Assembly: GCF_004331485.1 (NCBI RefSeq)
Contig: NZ_SJKD01000001.1
Span: 62,001 to 126,000, forward strand
DNA from: Kribbella capetownensis
Lineage (GTDB): Bacteria > Actinomycetota > Actinomycetes > Propionibacteriales > Kribbellaceae
DNA length: 64,000 bases
Direction: 5' to 3'
Below the pieces are notes generated by a model. The model was not told where the DNA came from. It saw only the letters and a list, made by a program, of their open reading frames with translations, and did not search any database. Of this stretch, positions 1-8,138 are shown one piece after another; the first letter of the stretch is position 1; each line of letters starts with the position of its first letter. A program made the translations under genes and the position numbers.

Positions 1-1146
1 GCCCGGCTGCTGCAGATCCATCAGCAGTACGTCGCCGAGCACCCCGACGTCGACTTCGAGGCGCACACGCTCGCCTGGGGTCCGCCGTTCTACACCAAGC
101 TCGCGATGTCCGCGGCCGGCGGCCGCGCGCCCGAGGTCGCGACCCTGCATCTGTCCCGGCTGAAGGGATTCAGCCCGACCACGATGCTCGATCCCATCCC
201 GGTCGACCTGCTCGAGGAGGCCGGCGTCCGCGAGTCCGACTTCCTGCCGGCGACCTGGAACCGCTGCATCGTCGACGGCAAGCTGTACGCCGTACCGCTC
301 GACCAGCATCCGTTCGTCCTCTACTACAACACCGACGTCTGCAAGAAGGCCGGACTGCTCGGCCCGGACGGCAAGATCAAGCCGGTCAAGGGCGTCACCG
401 AGTTCCTCGACATGCTCAAGGCGGTCAAGGAGACCACCGGCAAGTACGCCGCCTCGGTCGAGACCACGAACCCGTGGCGGATCTGGTGGACGCTCTACGG
501 CCAACTGGAAGGCAAGTTCTTCAGCGACGACGGCACGCGGCTCGTCCTCGACGACGCCAAGGCGCTGGAAGCCCTGGAACTGATGGCGAAACTCGCCACC
601 GACGGGCTGACCCCGAAGTCGTCGAACTACGCCGCCCTGGTCGCCCAGTTCACCAACGGCGACGCGGGTCTGAGTTTCAACGGTGAGTGGGAGGTGACGA
701 CGTACCAGACCGCGAAGACGCCGTTCAGCATGGCGCCGTTCCCGGTCGTGTACGACGTACCGAGTTTCGCCGGGGACTCGCACACGTTCGTGCTGCCGCA
801 CCAGGCCAACCGGAACAAGGACGACACCAAGGCGACGATCGAGTACATCGCCTGGATCCTCAAGCACAGTGCGGACTGGGCCGCCGGCGGCCACATCCCG
901 GCGTACCAGCCGGTGGCGAAGAGCCAGAAGTACCTGGATCTCAAGCCACAGGCGGAGTACCGCAGCGTCGCGCCGGACGTGCTCTACGACCCGGACGGCT
1001 GGTTCAGCGGTTCGGGAGCGCAACTGGAGAACGAGGCCGGCGCCGCGTTCAGCGGAGTGTTCTCCGGCCAGGCGACCCCCAAGGCGGCGCTCGCGCAGTT
1101 CAAGGCCGCCACCCAGAAGCTCCTCGACACCCCGTCCCCGGTCTGA
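1..1146 (+). CDS. ABC transporter sugar-binding protein (5' end outside window)
   Basis: Extracellular solute-binding protein of a carbohydrate ABC importer; it would capture a sugar outside the cell and deliver it to the two permeases that follow. The frame is open from the first base, so the signal peptide and lipobox lie upstream of the window; 381 residues are visible. Typical family-1 features are a tyrosine-rich binding region (FVLYYNTDVCKKAGL) and GLSFNGEWE before the C-terminal lobe. The stop is 15 bp before the first permease start, and a GH51 arabinofuranosidase ends the operon, so arabinose or arabino-oligosaccharides are the likely ligand (inference from context). Confidence 0.9.
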   Translation, partial: ARLLQIHQQYVAEHPDVDFEAHTLAWGPPFYTKLAMSAAGGRAPEVATLHLSRLKGFSPTTMLDPIPVDLLEEAGVRESDFLPATWNRCIVDGKLYAVPLDQHPFVLYYNTDVCKKAGLLGPDGKIKPVKGVTEFLDMLKAVKETTGKYAASVETTNPWRIWWTLYGQLEGKFFSDDGTRLVLDDAKALEALELMAKLATDGLTPKSSNYAALVAQFTNGDAGLSFNGEWEVTTYQTAKTPFSMAPFPVVYDVPSFAGDSHTFVLPHQANRNKDDTKATIEYIAWILKHSADWAAGGHIPAYQPVAKSQKYLDLKPQAEYRSVAPDVLYDPDGWFSGSGAQLENEAGAAFSGVFSGQATPKAALAQFKAATQKLLDTPSPV

Positions 1147-1161
1147 CAGGAGGTCACGTTC

Positions 1162-2106
1162 ATGGCCGTACAGACACAACCTCAGGTCACCACGAGTACG
1201 CCGCGCACCGCGGCGAAGCCGGCGGCGGGACAGCCCTGGAAGGAACGCTGGGGCGGGCTGTTCTTCGTCGCGCCGTTCCTGCTGCTGTTCGCCGTCTTCA
1301 TGATCTGGCCGATCATCTCCGGCCTGTGGAACAGCTTCTTCAACACCAGTCTCGCCGGGGTGAAGCAGGAGTTCCTCGGGCTGCAGAACTGGCGGGAGAT
1401 GTTCGGCGATCCGGCCGTCTGGTCGTCGCTGAAGAACACCCTCGTCTTCACCGCGATGAGTACTCCACCGCTGGTCATCATCGCGCTCGTGATGGCATTG
1501 CTCGCCAACCGCAAAGGCCTGCTCGGCTGGCTGCTGCGCTTCTCGTACTTCGCTCCGTTCGTCCTCCCCGCGACAGTGGTCACCCTGATCTGGGTGTGGA
1601 TCTACCAGCCCGGGTTCGGTCTCGTGAACGGGCTGCTGACGGCCGGTGGGTTCGCCGAGATCGACTGGCTCAACACGGAGAACCGGGCCATGCTCGCGGT
1701 GGTGATCACGACGGTCTGGTGGACAGTCGGATTCAACTTCCTGCTCTATCTCGCTGCCCTGCAAGGGATTCCAGCCCAGGTCTACGAAGCGGCTGCGATC
1801 GACGGTGCGAACGGCCGGCAGCAACTGTTCCGGATCACGCTCCCGCTGCTGAGCCGGACCACCGGGCTGATCGTCGTACTGCAACTGGTCGCTTCGTTGA
1901 AGATCTTCGACCAGATCTACCTGATGACCAACGGCGGGCCGAACTTCGCGACCCGGCCGATCATCCAGTACATCTACCAGAACGGCTTCACCAACTACCG
2001 GATCGGCTACGCCTCCGCGATCTCGTACATGTTCTTCGCGGTCATCGTCGTGGTTGCGGTGCTGCAGTTCAGACTGTTCTCCGGCCGGAAGGAGGCCGGC
2101 CAATGA
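1162..2106 (+). CDS. ABC sugar transporter permease, MalF-type
   Basis: Inner-membrane permease of the carbohydrate importer, 314 residues, with about six hydrophobic segments after a cytoplasmic N-terminus of about 30 residues. The EAA loop that contacts the ATPase is visible near residues 208-226 (YEAAAIDGANG followed by ITLPLL). An ATG preceded by the ribosome binding site CAGGAGGTCA supports this start. The stop overlaps the next permease start in an ATGA junction, so the two are translationally coupled. No ATP-binding subunit is encoded here; such importers commonly share an MsiK-type ATPase encoded elsewhere (family knowledge). Confidence 0.93.
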   Translation: MAVQTQPQVTTSTPRTAAKPAAGQPWKERWGGLFFVAPFLLLFAVFMIWPIISGLWNSFFNTSLAGVKQEFLGLQNWREMFGDPAVWSSLKNTLVFTAMSTPPLVIIALVMALLANRKGLLGWLLRFSYFAPFVLPATVVTLIWVWIYQPGFGLVNGLLTAGGFAEIDWLNTENRAMLAVVITTVWWTVGFNFLLYLAALQGIPAQVYEAAAIDGANGRQQLFRITLPLLSRTTGLIVVLQLVASLKIFDQIYLMTNGGPNFATRPIIQYIYQNGFTNYRIGYASAISYMFFAVIVVVAVLQFRLFSGRKEAGQ

Positions 2107-2930
2107 GAACGACCTGGACCTTCCCGAAGGTGGCGACCATCGTCGGCGCAGTACTGCTGGCCGTGCTCTGGCTGGTTCCGTTGCTCTGGGCCCTCGACAC
2201 CTCGCTCAAGCCGGAGCCGGAGACGACCCGCTCGCCGATCACGTGGTTGCCAGCGGCACCAACCATGGCCGCGTACAGCAGCGTGCTCGACCAGGGCGAC
2301 CTGATCCGATGGTTCTTCAACAGCACCGTCGTCTCGGTGCTGGTCACCGGGCTGACCCTGGTCGTCTCGGTGCTGGCGGCGTTCGGGTTCTCCCGGACCA
2401 GGTTCCCCGGCCGGCGGGTGCTGTTCGGCCTGATCATCGCGGGCATCCTGGTCCCGCCGCAGGTGCTGATCGTGCCGTTGTTCCAGGAGATGACCGGGCT
2501 CGGCCTGGTCGACACCTACTGGGGCATCGTGCTGCCGCAGGTGGTCGCGCCGGTGATGGTGTTCGTACTGAAGAAGTTCTTCGACGGTATCTCCCGCGAC
2601 TACGAGGACGCCGCCCGGGTGGACGGCGCGACCCGGTGGCGGATCGTCTGGAGCGTGATGGTGCCGATGTCGCGGCCGATCCTCGTTGCCGTCGGCATCT
2701 TTACGTTCATCGGGGCCTGGAACAACTTCCTCTGGCCCTTCATCGTGACCACCGACCCGTCGATGATGACGATCCCGGTCGGACTCGCCAACGTGCAGGG
2801 CTCGTACGGCCTGCGCTACGCCCAGATCATGGCGTCCGCCGTGCTGGGCGGCCTTCCCTTGCTGATCGTCTACGCCTTGTTCCAGCGCCATGTGGTGCGT
2901 GGGGTCGGCGACGCCGGCATCAAGGGATGA
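2103..2930 (+). CDS. ABC sugar transporter permease, MalG-type
   Basis: Second inner-membrane permease of the importer, 275 residues. It has an N-terminal transmembrane segment (VGAVLLAVLWLVPLLWAL), then a periplasmic loop and five further hydrophobic segments. The EAA-type motif is YEDAARVDGATRWRI around residues 167-181. The ATG is chosen because it forms an ATGA overlap with the upstream permease; a much longer reading frame extends upstream but is only the shadow of the first two genes. It ends 28 bp before the GH51 gene. Confidence 0.92.
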   Translation: MRTTWTFPKVATIVGAVLLAVLWLVPLLWALDTSLKPEPETTRSPITWLPAAPTMAAYSSVLDQGDLIRWFFNSTVVSVLVTGLTLVVSVLAAFGFSRTRFPGRRVLFGLIIAGILVPPQVLIVPLFQEMTGLGLVDTYWGIVLPQVVAPVMVFVLKKFFDGISRDYEDAARVDGATRWRIVWSVMVPMSRPILVAVGIFTFIGAWNNFLWPFIVTTDPSMMTIPVGLANVQGSYGLRYAQIMASAVLGGLPLLIVYALFQRHVVRGVGDAGIKG

Positions 2931-2958
2931 CCTCACCTCTGACGACAGGAGCCACCTG

Positions 2959-4458
2959 GTGACCTCTGCCCGCATCATCATCGACCCCGTGTTCACGGTT
3001 GCCCCGGTCAACCGGCGTACGTTCGGCACGTTCGTCGAGCACATGGGCCGCTGCGTCTACACCGGTATCTACGAGCCGGGGCACGCGACCGCCGACGAGG
3101 ACGGCTTCCGCAAGGACGTGCTCGAGCTGACCCGGGAGCTCGGGGTATCCGTGGTCCGCTACCCCGGCGGCAACTTCGTCTCCGGCTACCGCTGGGAGGA
3201 CGGCGTCGGCCCCCGCGAGGGCCGGCCGCGGAGGCTCGACCTGGCCTGGCACAGCGTCGAGACGAACGAGTTCGGCCTGGACGAGTTCATCACCTGGTGC
3301 GCGAAGGCCGGGGTGGAGCCGATGATGGCGCTGAACCTCGGCACCCGCGGCGTCCAGGAGGCGCTCGACCTGCAGGAGTACTCGAACCACCGCGGCGGTA
3401 CGGCGCTGTCCGACCTGCGCGAGCAGCACGGCGCGTCGCCGTACGGGATCAAGTTGTGGTGCCTGGGCAACGAGTTGGACGGGCCGTGGCAGATCGGGCA
3501 CAAGACCGCGGCCGAGTACGGGCGGCTCGCGGCCGAGACGGCGCGGACGATGCGGATGATCGAGCCCGATCTCGAGCTGGTCGCGTGTGGCTCGTCGTCG
3601 TCGCAGATGCCGACGTTCGGCACCTGGGAGCGCGAGGTGCTGCGGGAGACGTACCAGTTCGTCGACTACATCTCGTGCCACGCGTACTACGGCAACGACG
3701 ACGGCGACACGGCATCGTTCCTGGCCTCGGCGGTGAACATGGACCACTTCATCGATGCCGTCACAGCGACCGCGGACCACGTCGGCGCGGAGCTGAAGAG
3801 CAGCAAGAAGATCGGCATCTCGTTCGACGAGTGGAACGTCTGGTACAAGGACCGGTCCCGGCTCACCGACGGACCACACGACCAATGGGAGGTCGCCCCG
3901 CGCCGGATCGAGGACGAGTACAACGTCACCGACGCCGTTGTCGTCGGCAACCTCCTGATCTCGCTGCTGCGGCACAGCGACCGGGTCGCCGTCGCCTGCC
4001 TGGCACAGCTGGCGAACGTGATCGCGCCGATCATGACCGAGCCGAACGGCCCGGCCTGGCGGCAGCCCACGTTCCACCCGTTCGCGATCACGTCACGACT
4101 CGCGTCCGGCCAGGTGCTGCGGCTCGAGACCGATTCGCCGACAGTCAGCACCGCCAAGTACGGCGACGTACCGGCAGTCGACGCGGTCGCGACATACTCC
4201 GAGGGTGAGCTGGCCGTCTTCCTGGTCAACCGCTCGTCCGAGGACACGATCGACGTCACCGTCGACGTCAGTCGCTCCGGCGTCACCACGATCCAGGAAG
4301 GCGTCATGGTGCACGACGCCGATCCACTCGCCACCAACTCCGCCGAGCACCCCGACCGCATCACCCCCAAGCCGGCCGACTCCCGCCTGCAGGACGGCCA
4401 ACTGACCGTCACCCTCCCGGCGATCAGCTGGGTCGCCCTAAGGTTGTCGACCGACTGA
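2959..4458 (+). CDS. abfA: Alpha-L-arabinofuranosidase, GH51
   Basis: Retaining glycoside hydrolase that removes terminal alpha-L-arabinofuranosyl groups from arabino-oligosaccharides or arabinoxylan. At 499 residues it has the family's usual length. The acid/base glutamate sits in GNELDGPW (about E172) and the nucleophile in SFDEWNVWYKD (about E291). There is no signal peptide, so it should act in the cytoplasm on imported oligosaccharides, matching the upstream importer. GTG at 2959 is chosen because AGGAG lies 7 bp upstream and the protein then begins directly at the conserved ARIIIDP strand; an ATG at 2890 would overlap the permease. Confidence 0.93.
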   Translation: MTSARIIIDPVFTVAPVNRRTFGTFVEHMGRCVYTGIYEPGHATADEDGFRKDVLELTRELGVSVVRYPGGNFVSGYRWEDGVGPREGRPRRLDLAWHSVETNEFGLDEFITWCAKAGVEPMMALNLGTRGVQEALDLQEYSNHRGGTALSDLREQHGASPYGIKLWCLGNELDGPWQIGHKTAAEYGRLAAETARTMRMIEPDLELVACGSSSSQMPTFGTWEREVLRETYQFVDYISCHAYYGNDDGDTASFLASAVNMDHFIDAVTATADHVGAELKSSKKIGISFDEWNVWYKDRSRLTDGPHDQWEVAPRRIEDEYNVTDAVVVGNLLISLLRHSDRVAVACLAQLANVIAPIMTEPNGPAWRQPTFHPFAITSRLASGQVLRLETDSPTVSTAKYGDVPAVDAVATYSEGELAVFLVNRSSEDTIDVTVDVSRSGVTTIQEGVMVHDADPLATNSAEHPDRITPKPADSRLQDGQLTVTLPAISWVALRLSTD

Positions 4459-4465
4459 GTTCGCG

Positions 4466-5113
4466 GTGTCAGACTGGGTGACCGTGGCCACCCAGTCTGA
4501 CCTTGCGGACACCTCGCGGATCGAGGCCTTCAGCGACGGCGTGTTCGCGATCGCGATCACCCTGCTCGTCCTCGAGTTGCACATTCCCGAACCCGAACCG
4601 GACGAGCGGCTGTGGCCGGCGTTGGTGCAGGAGTGGCCGCAGTTCGCGGCGTACCTGACCAGCTTCGCGGTCCTCGGCATCATGTGGGTCAACCACCACT
4701 CGATGTTCCGGCAGATCCGGCGGGCGGATCGCGGGCTGATGTTCCTCAATCTGCTGCTGTTGCTGTGGACCGCGCTGCTGCCGTTCCCGACGAACCTGTT
4801 CGCCGAGTACCTGCGCGACGACACGATCGATGCCCATGTCGCGGCCGCTGTCTACAGCACCAACCTGACGCTGGCGGCGATCGCGTTCAGCCTGATCTGG
4901 TGGCACGTACTGCGGTCACACCTGGTCGACCACAACCTCACCCCGTCGGAGCAGCGCGCATCGGTCCTGCGCTACTCGATCGGCACGTTGTTCTACGCGG
5001 CCTGTATCGGACTGTCGTTCATCTCGGCCCCGGTCACGTTGCTCGTCCAGTTCGTCCTTGCCTTGTACTACGGCTTCGAGCAACTGCGGACCCGGTCGTC
5101 AGCCGTGGCCTGA
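4466..5113 (+). CDS. TMEM175-family membrane protein (putative K+ channel)
   Basis: Small multi-spanning membrane protein of the TMEM175 (DUF1211) family, 215 residues. The hallmark RxxxFSD motif is present (RIEAFSDGVFAIAITLLVLEL, residues 18-38), followed by about five more hydrophobic segments; bacterial members are potassium channels (family knowledge). The start is uncertain: GTG at 4466 has no clear ribosome binding site and lies in a perfect inverted repeat, and an in-frame GTG at 4484 sits in its loop. It is 7 bp from the arabinofuranosidase stop but functionally unrelated. Confidence 0.85.
   Translation: MSDWVTVATQSDLADTSRIEAFSDGVFAIAITLLVLELHIPEPEPDERLWPALVQEWPQFAAYLTSFAVLGIMWVNHHSMFRQIRRADRGLMFLNLLLLLWTALLPFPTNLFAEYLRDDTIDAHVAAAVYSTNLTLAAIAFSLIWWHVLRSHLVDHNLTPSEQRASVLRYSIGTLFYAACIGLSFISAPVTLLVQFVLALYYGFEQLRTRSSAVA
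4468..4501. repeat. 12-bp perfect inverted repeat at a gene boundary
   Basis: Arms GTCAGACTGGGT and ACCCAGTCTGAC pair perfectly around a 10-base loop. It lies 10 bp after the arabinofuranosidase stop and inside the first codons of the TMEM175 gene. It may be a terminator or mRNA stabiliser for the sugar operon, or a structure limiting translation of the channel. No T-run follows, so a standard intrinsic terminator is not certain. Confidence 0.7.
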
Positions 5114-5758
5114 TCCGTTGTCGCTACCGGACTTGCCCTTCCCGGAGTTGCCGGAGTCGCCACCCTTCTCGTCACCCGGCTCGGTGGTGTTCGAGCCCTT
5201 GGTGGTCGTCGACGGTGCGCGGGTGCGATCGCCGCCCTTGTCATCGCCGCGCTCGATCGTCTTCGTTGCCGACGGCGTACGGGTGCGGTCGCCGCCGTGG
5301 TCGTCGGGACTCGGTGTCGGCGTCGGATTGACTGTGGCGCTCTGCGGGTTCACGGTGACAGGCGGCGGCAGCCAGAGCTGGGCCGGTGACTCGTTGGGGG
5401 TGCCGGGGTCGAAGGCTGTCCAGACGGCGGTGCCGCCCGCGACCAAGCCGGCGGCCGCGGCCAGGCCGAGCAGTCCGGTGCCGACCCAGGCCAGGTAGCG
5501 GGCCGCGCGGCCTTCGGGTCCAGCGGCGATCCGCCGGCCATCACCTCGCGGATGCCGGCCAGGATCACCTCGGGCTCGCTGTGCTTGAGCAGATACCCCT
5601 CGGCGCCCGCCTGCAGCGCGTCCAGGATCCGCGTCTGGTCGCTGAACGACGTCAGCACCACAACCCGCACCGACGAGTCCGCAGCCACGATCCGCCCGGT
5701 CGCCGCGAAGGCCGGTCCGGACGATCGCGTGATCGTCGGCGATCAGCACCCGGATCAT
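5099..5758 (-). pseudogene. Degraded NarL-type response regulator joined to a membrane/Pro-Thr-rich tail
   Basis: The first 18 codons (MIRVLIADDHAIVRTGLR) match the intact regulator starting at 6644. The frame then shifts, about 45 residues including the phospho-acceptor aspartate are missing, and homology resumes in another frame (RIVAAD, VVVLTSFSD, AGAEGYLLKHS, up to GGSPLDPKAAR). There it is joined, back in the first frame, to an unrelated tail: one hydrophobic segment (WVGTGLLGLAAAAGLVAGG) followed by a Pro/Thr/Asp/Gly-rich stretch ending at 5099. No DNA-binding helix-turn-helix remains. A 219-residue product could be translated from the start, but its middle would be out-of-frame sequence. 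The tail may be the end of an anti-sigma or kinase-like membrane protein (inference). Confidence 0.75.
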
Positions 5759-6030
5759 CAGACCGGCACCTCGACGCGTCCCCCGAACAGGAGGCCTGCG
5801 CCCCGGTCTCCACCGCCATGGACCTCTACAGCCTGGGATGCACTCTCGCCGAGTGCCTGAGCCCTGGCACGGGCAGGGTCTGGCAGGTCGTCAATCGCCT
5901 GACCTCGACGGACCCAGCCGCCCGCGGCACCCGCACCGAAGCGTTGCTCGATCTGGCCGACGCCGCCGGAGATCTTCGACCCTGGCCGCAGTGGCTGGAC
6001 CGCTTCTATTCCGGTGGCGGGAGTGCGTGA
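5755..6030 (+). pseudogene. C-terminal remnant of a Ser/Thr protein kinase
   Basis: From about 5773 the frame reads PEQEACAPVSTAMDLYSLG and ends LRPWPQWLDRFYSGGGSA. This matches the last part of the intact kinase at 10092-10934 (PEQETCEPVSAAMDLYGLG to LRPWPQWLDRYAGDGSA). All N-lobe and catalytic motifs are absent. Immediately before it, on the other strand, lie the last residues of a histidine kinase (VEVPV and stop) directly before the response-regulator remnant. The fragment therefore marks a deletion that removed the centre of a duplicated locus. Confidence 0.8.
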
Positions 6031-6644
6031 CCGGGATGCCGTTGAGCCCAGAGCGCGGCCTGGGTCCGATCGGAGACGCCGAGGCGATGGAAGATGCTCG
6101 TCACATGAGCCTTGACCGTCCGTTCGCTGATGCCGAGGCGCTGGGCGATCGCACGGTTCGGCAGGCCGGAACCGAGCATCTCGAGCACCTCCTGCTCACG
6201 GGTCGTGAAGATCACCTCCTGGGGCGCCTGGCGTCGGCTGGTCAGGAACTCCCTGGCCGCCTTCGGATCCAGCGGTGAGCCACCGGCCACCAGGTGACGG
6301 ATGCCCGCGAGAATCGCCTCGGTGCTGCTGTTCTTGAGCAGGTAGCCCTCCGCCCCCGCGTCCAGTGCAGCCATGATGCGGTCGTGGTCGCTGAACGAGG
6401 TCAGTACGAGAACGTGGATGCCGGGGTCGGCCGCGACGATGCGCTCGGTGGCGGCGATGCCGTCGGTGCCTGGCATCGACAGGTCCATCAGGACCACGTC
6501 CGGACGCAGCCGGGCCGCCATCGCGATTCCCTCCTCGCCGTCGGCGGCACCGCCGACCGGGTCGAGGTCTTCGGTGCCGGACAGCAACTGGCACAACCCG
6601 GTCCGCACGATGTCGTGATCGTCCACCACCAGGACGCGGATCAT
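6006..6644 (-). CDS. NarL/FixJ-family response regulator
   Basis: Cytoplasmic DNA-binding regulator, 212 residues. The receiver domain (about 1-120) has acidic pocket D8/D9, phospho-acceptor D54 (DVVLMDLSMPG) and a conserved lysine in GYLLK. The LuxR-type helix-turn-helix (about 148-205) contains TTREQEVLEMLGSG and AIAQRLGISERTVKAHV. The ATG at 6644 overlaps the stop of the sensor kinase gene (ATGA), so the two are co-translated and form a cognate pair. Its 3' end overlaps the kinase remnant on the other strand by 25 bp. It is the intact paralogue of the degraded regulator at 5758. The divergent exporter at 8139 is the natural target (inference). Confidence 0.93.
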   Translation of the reverse strand: MIRVLVVDDHDIVRTGLCQLLSGTEDLDPVGGAADGEEGIAMAARLRPDVVLMDLSMPGTDGIAATERIVAADPGIHVLVLTSFSDHDRIMAALDAGAEGYLLKNSSTEAILAGIRHLVAGGSPLDPKAAREFLTSRRQAPQEVIFTTREQEVLEMLGSGLPNRAIAQRLGISERTVKAHVTSIFHRLGVSDRTQAALWAQRHPGHALPPPE

Positions 6645-7966
6645 CCGACCGGAACCTGGACCTTCACCCGGGTCCCTCGGCCCGGTGTGGCCCGGACCCA
6701 CAGCACGCCGCCACAGGCGGTCATCAGATCGCTGGTCGACCGCAGACCGAAGTGCCCGGCGTCGCGCCGTTCCCGCAACAAGGCCTCGTCGAACCCCTGT
6801 CCGTCGTCCTCGACGAGCAGAGTTGCCTGCCCACCCCGGCGCCCGGCCCTGATCAGTACTTCGTGGGCGCCACTGTGGGTGGCCACGTTCCGGACGGCCT
6901 CCTGCGCCGCGCGGAAGATGAGCGCCGAGGTGACCGGTGGCAGGCGCTCCGCCTGCGAGACCTCGAGCTGGACCTCCATTCCGGCCCGCTCGAGTCTCTC
7001 GGCCAGACCGGTCAAGGCCGAGCAGAGCCCCTGGCCGCCCAGATCCGGCGGATAGCTGTCGATCAGCAAGGTCCGGAGCGTGCCGATGCTGCGCCGCAAC
7101 GAGGCGGCGCTGTCGGCGACGACCTCGCCGCGCTGGTCCGGGGACACACACCCCAGTCGCAACCGCTCCAGCGCGTAGTTGACGCCGGCAAGATCCTGCA
7201 CCACTCCGTCGTGCAACTCACCGATGAGGCGGCGCCGCTCGGCCTCGCGAGCCCGCTCTTCGTGCCGGCGCAGCCGCTCCCGCTGCAGGCGCTGGTTCCG
7301 CCTGAGCAGTACGTAGGTCAGCGGGGCCGATCCCAACGCGATGGCCAGCAGGCCGCCGAGTACCGACCTGGCCGGTGTGCCCAGGACGTTCCGGCTCGCA
7401 TCCACCACCCGGCCGTACCTGAAGTAGGTCTGGAAGAGCAGCCACTCGCCGGTCCTTGCCCGTACCGGCACGTGCACCTCGATCAATCGGGGGCCGGTCG
7501 ACTCGAACCGGCTCTCGGACCGATCGAGGCCGCCCACCCCGGACCGGTCGCGATTCCCGGCCCACAACGCCTCGAGCTCGTCGGCCCGGAGCGGGATCCG
7601 CGAGCCGATCAGCCTCGACTCGTCGGAGTAGACGATCCGGCCGGCGGCGTCCCAGAGCTTCAGCCGAACAAGGTCGCCGATGAGAACGTAGCGACGCATC
7701 GCCCGGTCGAACGCGGCCAGCGCCGACCGTTGGCCCTCGATCACCTCGGCGCCCAGCCGCGGTTCGACGACACCCCGGGCCGTCGCCACCGTTTCTCGCT
7801 GCGCCGATCCGGCGGCTTGCAGCTTTCCGGCCTGCTGGGCAACAAATACGGCCGCTGCAATTCCGACTACGAGAATGACGAGTACCACAATTGCGGCTCG
7901 GCAGAGCAGACCTACGACGGGCGACGCCATCGGATCTCTTCGCCTGATACGGCGCAACTCCCCCAT
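6641..7966 (-). CDS. NarL-type sensor histidine kinase (HisKA_3)
   Basis: Membrane sensor kinase of 441 residues. Transmembrane segments lie near 17-44 and 200-221 and flank an extracytoplasmic sensor of about 155 residues (YSDESRLIGSRIP). The dimerisation/phospho-acceptor region follows (ERRRLIGELHDGVVQDL, H252), then the HATPase domain with EDDGQGF and GLRSTSDLM. It should phosphorylate the regulator encoded just downstream. The ATG at 7966 has GGGGGA upstream; an in-frame ATG 12 codons later is an alternative. It is divergent from the exporter gene across 172 bp, which probably holds promoters for both. Confidence 0.92.
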   Translation of the reverse strand: MGELRRIRRRDPMASPVVGLLCRAAIVVLVILVVGIAAAVFVAQQAGKLQAAGSAQRETVATARGVVEPRLGAEVIEGQRSALAAFDRAMRRYVLIGDLVRLKLWDAAGRIVYSDESRLIGSRIPLRADELEALWAGNRDRSGVGGLDRSESRFESTGPRLIEVHVPVRARTGEWLLFQTYFRYGRVVDASRNVLGTPARSVLGGLLAIALGSAPLTYVLLRRNQRLQRERLRRHEERAREAERRRLIGELHDGVVQDLAGVNYALERLRLGCVSPDQRGEVVADSAASLRRSIGTLRTLLIDSYPPDLGGQGLCSALTGLAERLERAGMEVQLEVSQAERLPPVTSALIFRAAQEAVRNVATHSGAHEVLIRAGRRGGQATLLVEDDGQGFDEALLRERRDAGHFGLRSTSDLMTACGGVLWVRATPGRGTRVKVQVPVG

Positions 7967-8138
7967 TGTTCCCCCATAGTCCCCAATTCCGGATCATAGG
8001 CGCTTTCGCGCCGGGCGCGCAGGTCTCAGGCATTTCCGGCATTCGCAGTAGTTAGGGGTGCACGGCAAGCAACCGAATGTCAGGTGCTAGCCCAAAAGTG
8101 CAATAGCGCAACAGTGGTCGCGCCGCGATGGTGGAACC

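Noticed and set aside
5386..5772. Upstream part of the open frame that ends in the kinase remnant
   Set aside because: Only the part after about 5773 resembles a kinase; the preceding residues are antisense of the regulator remnant.
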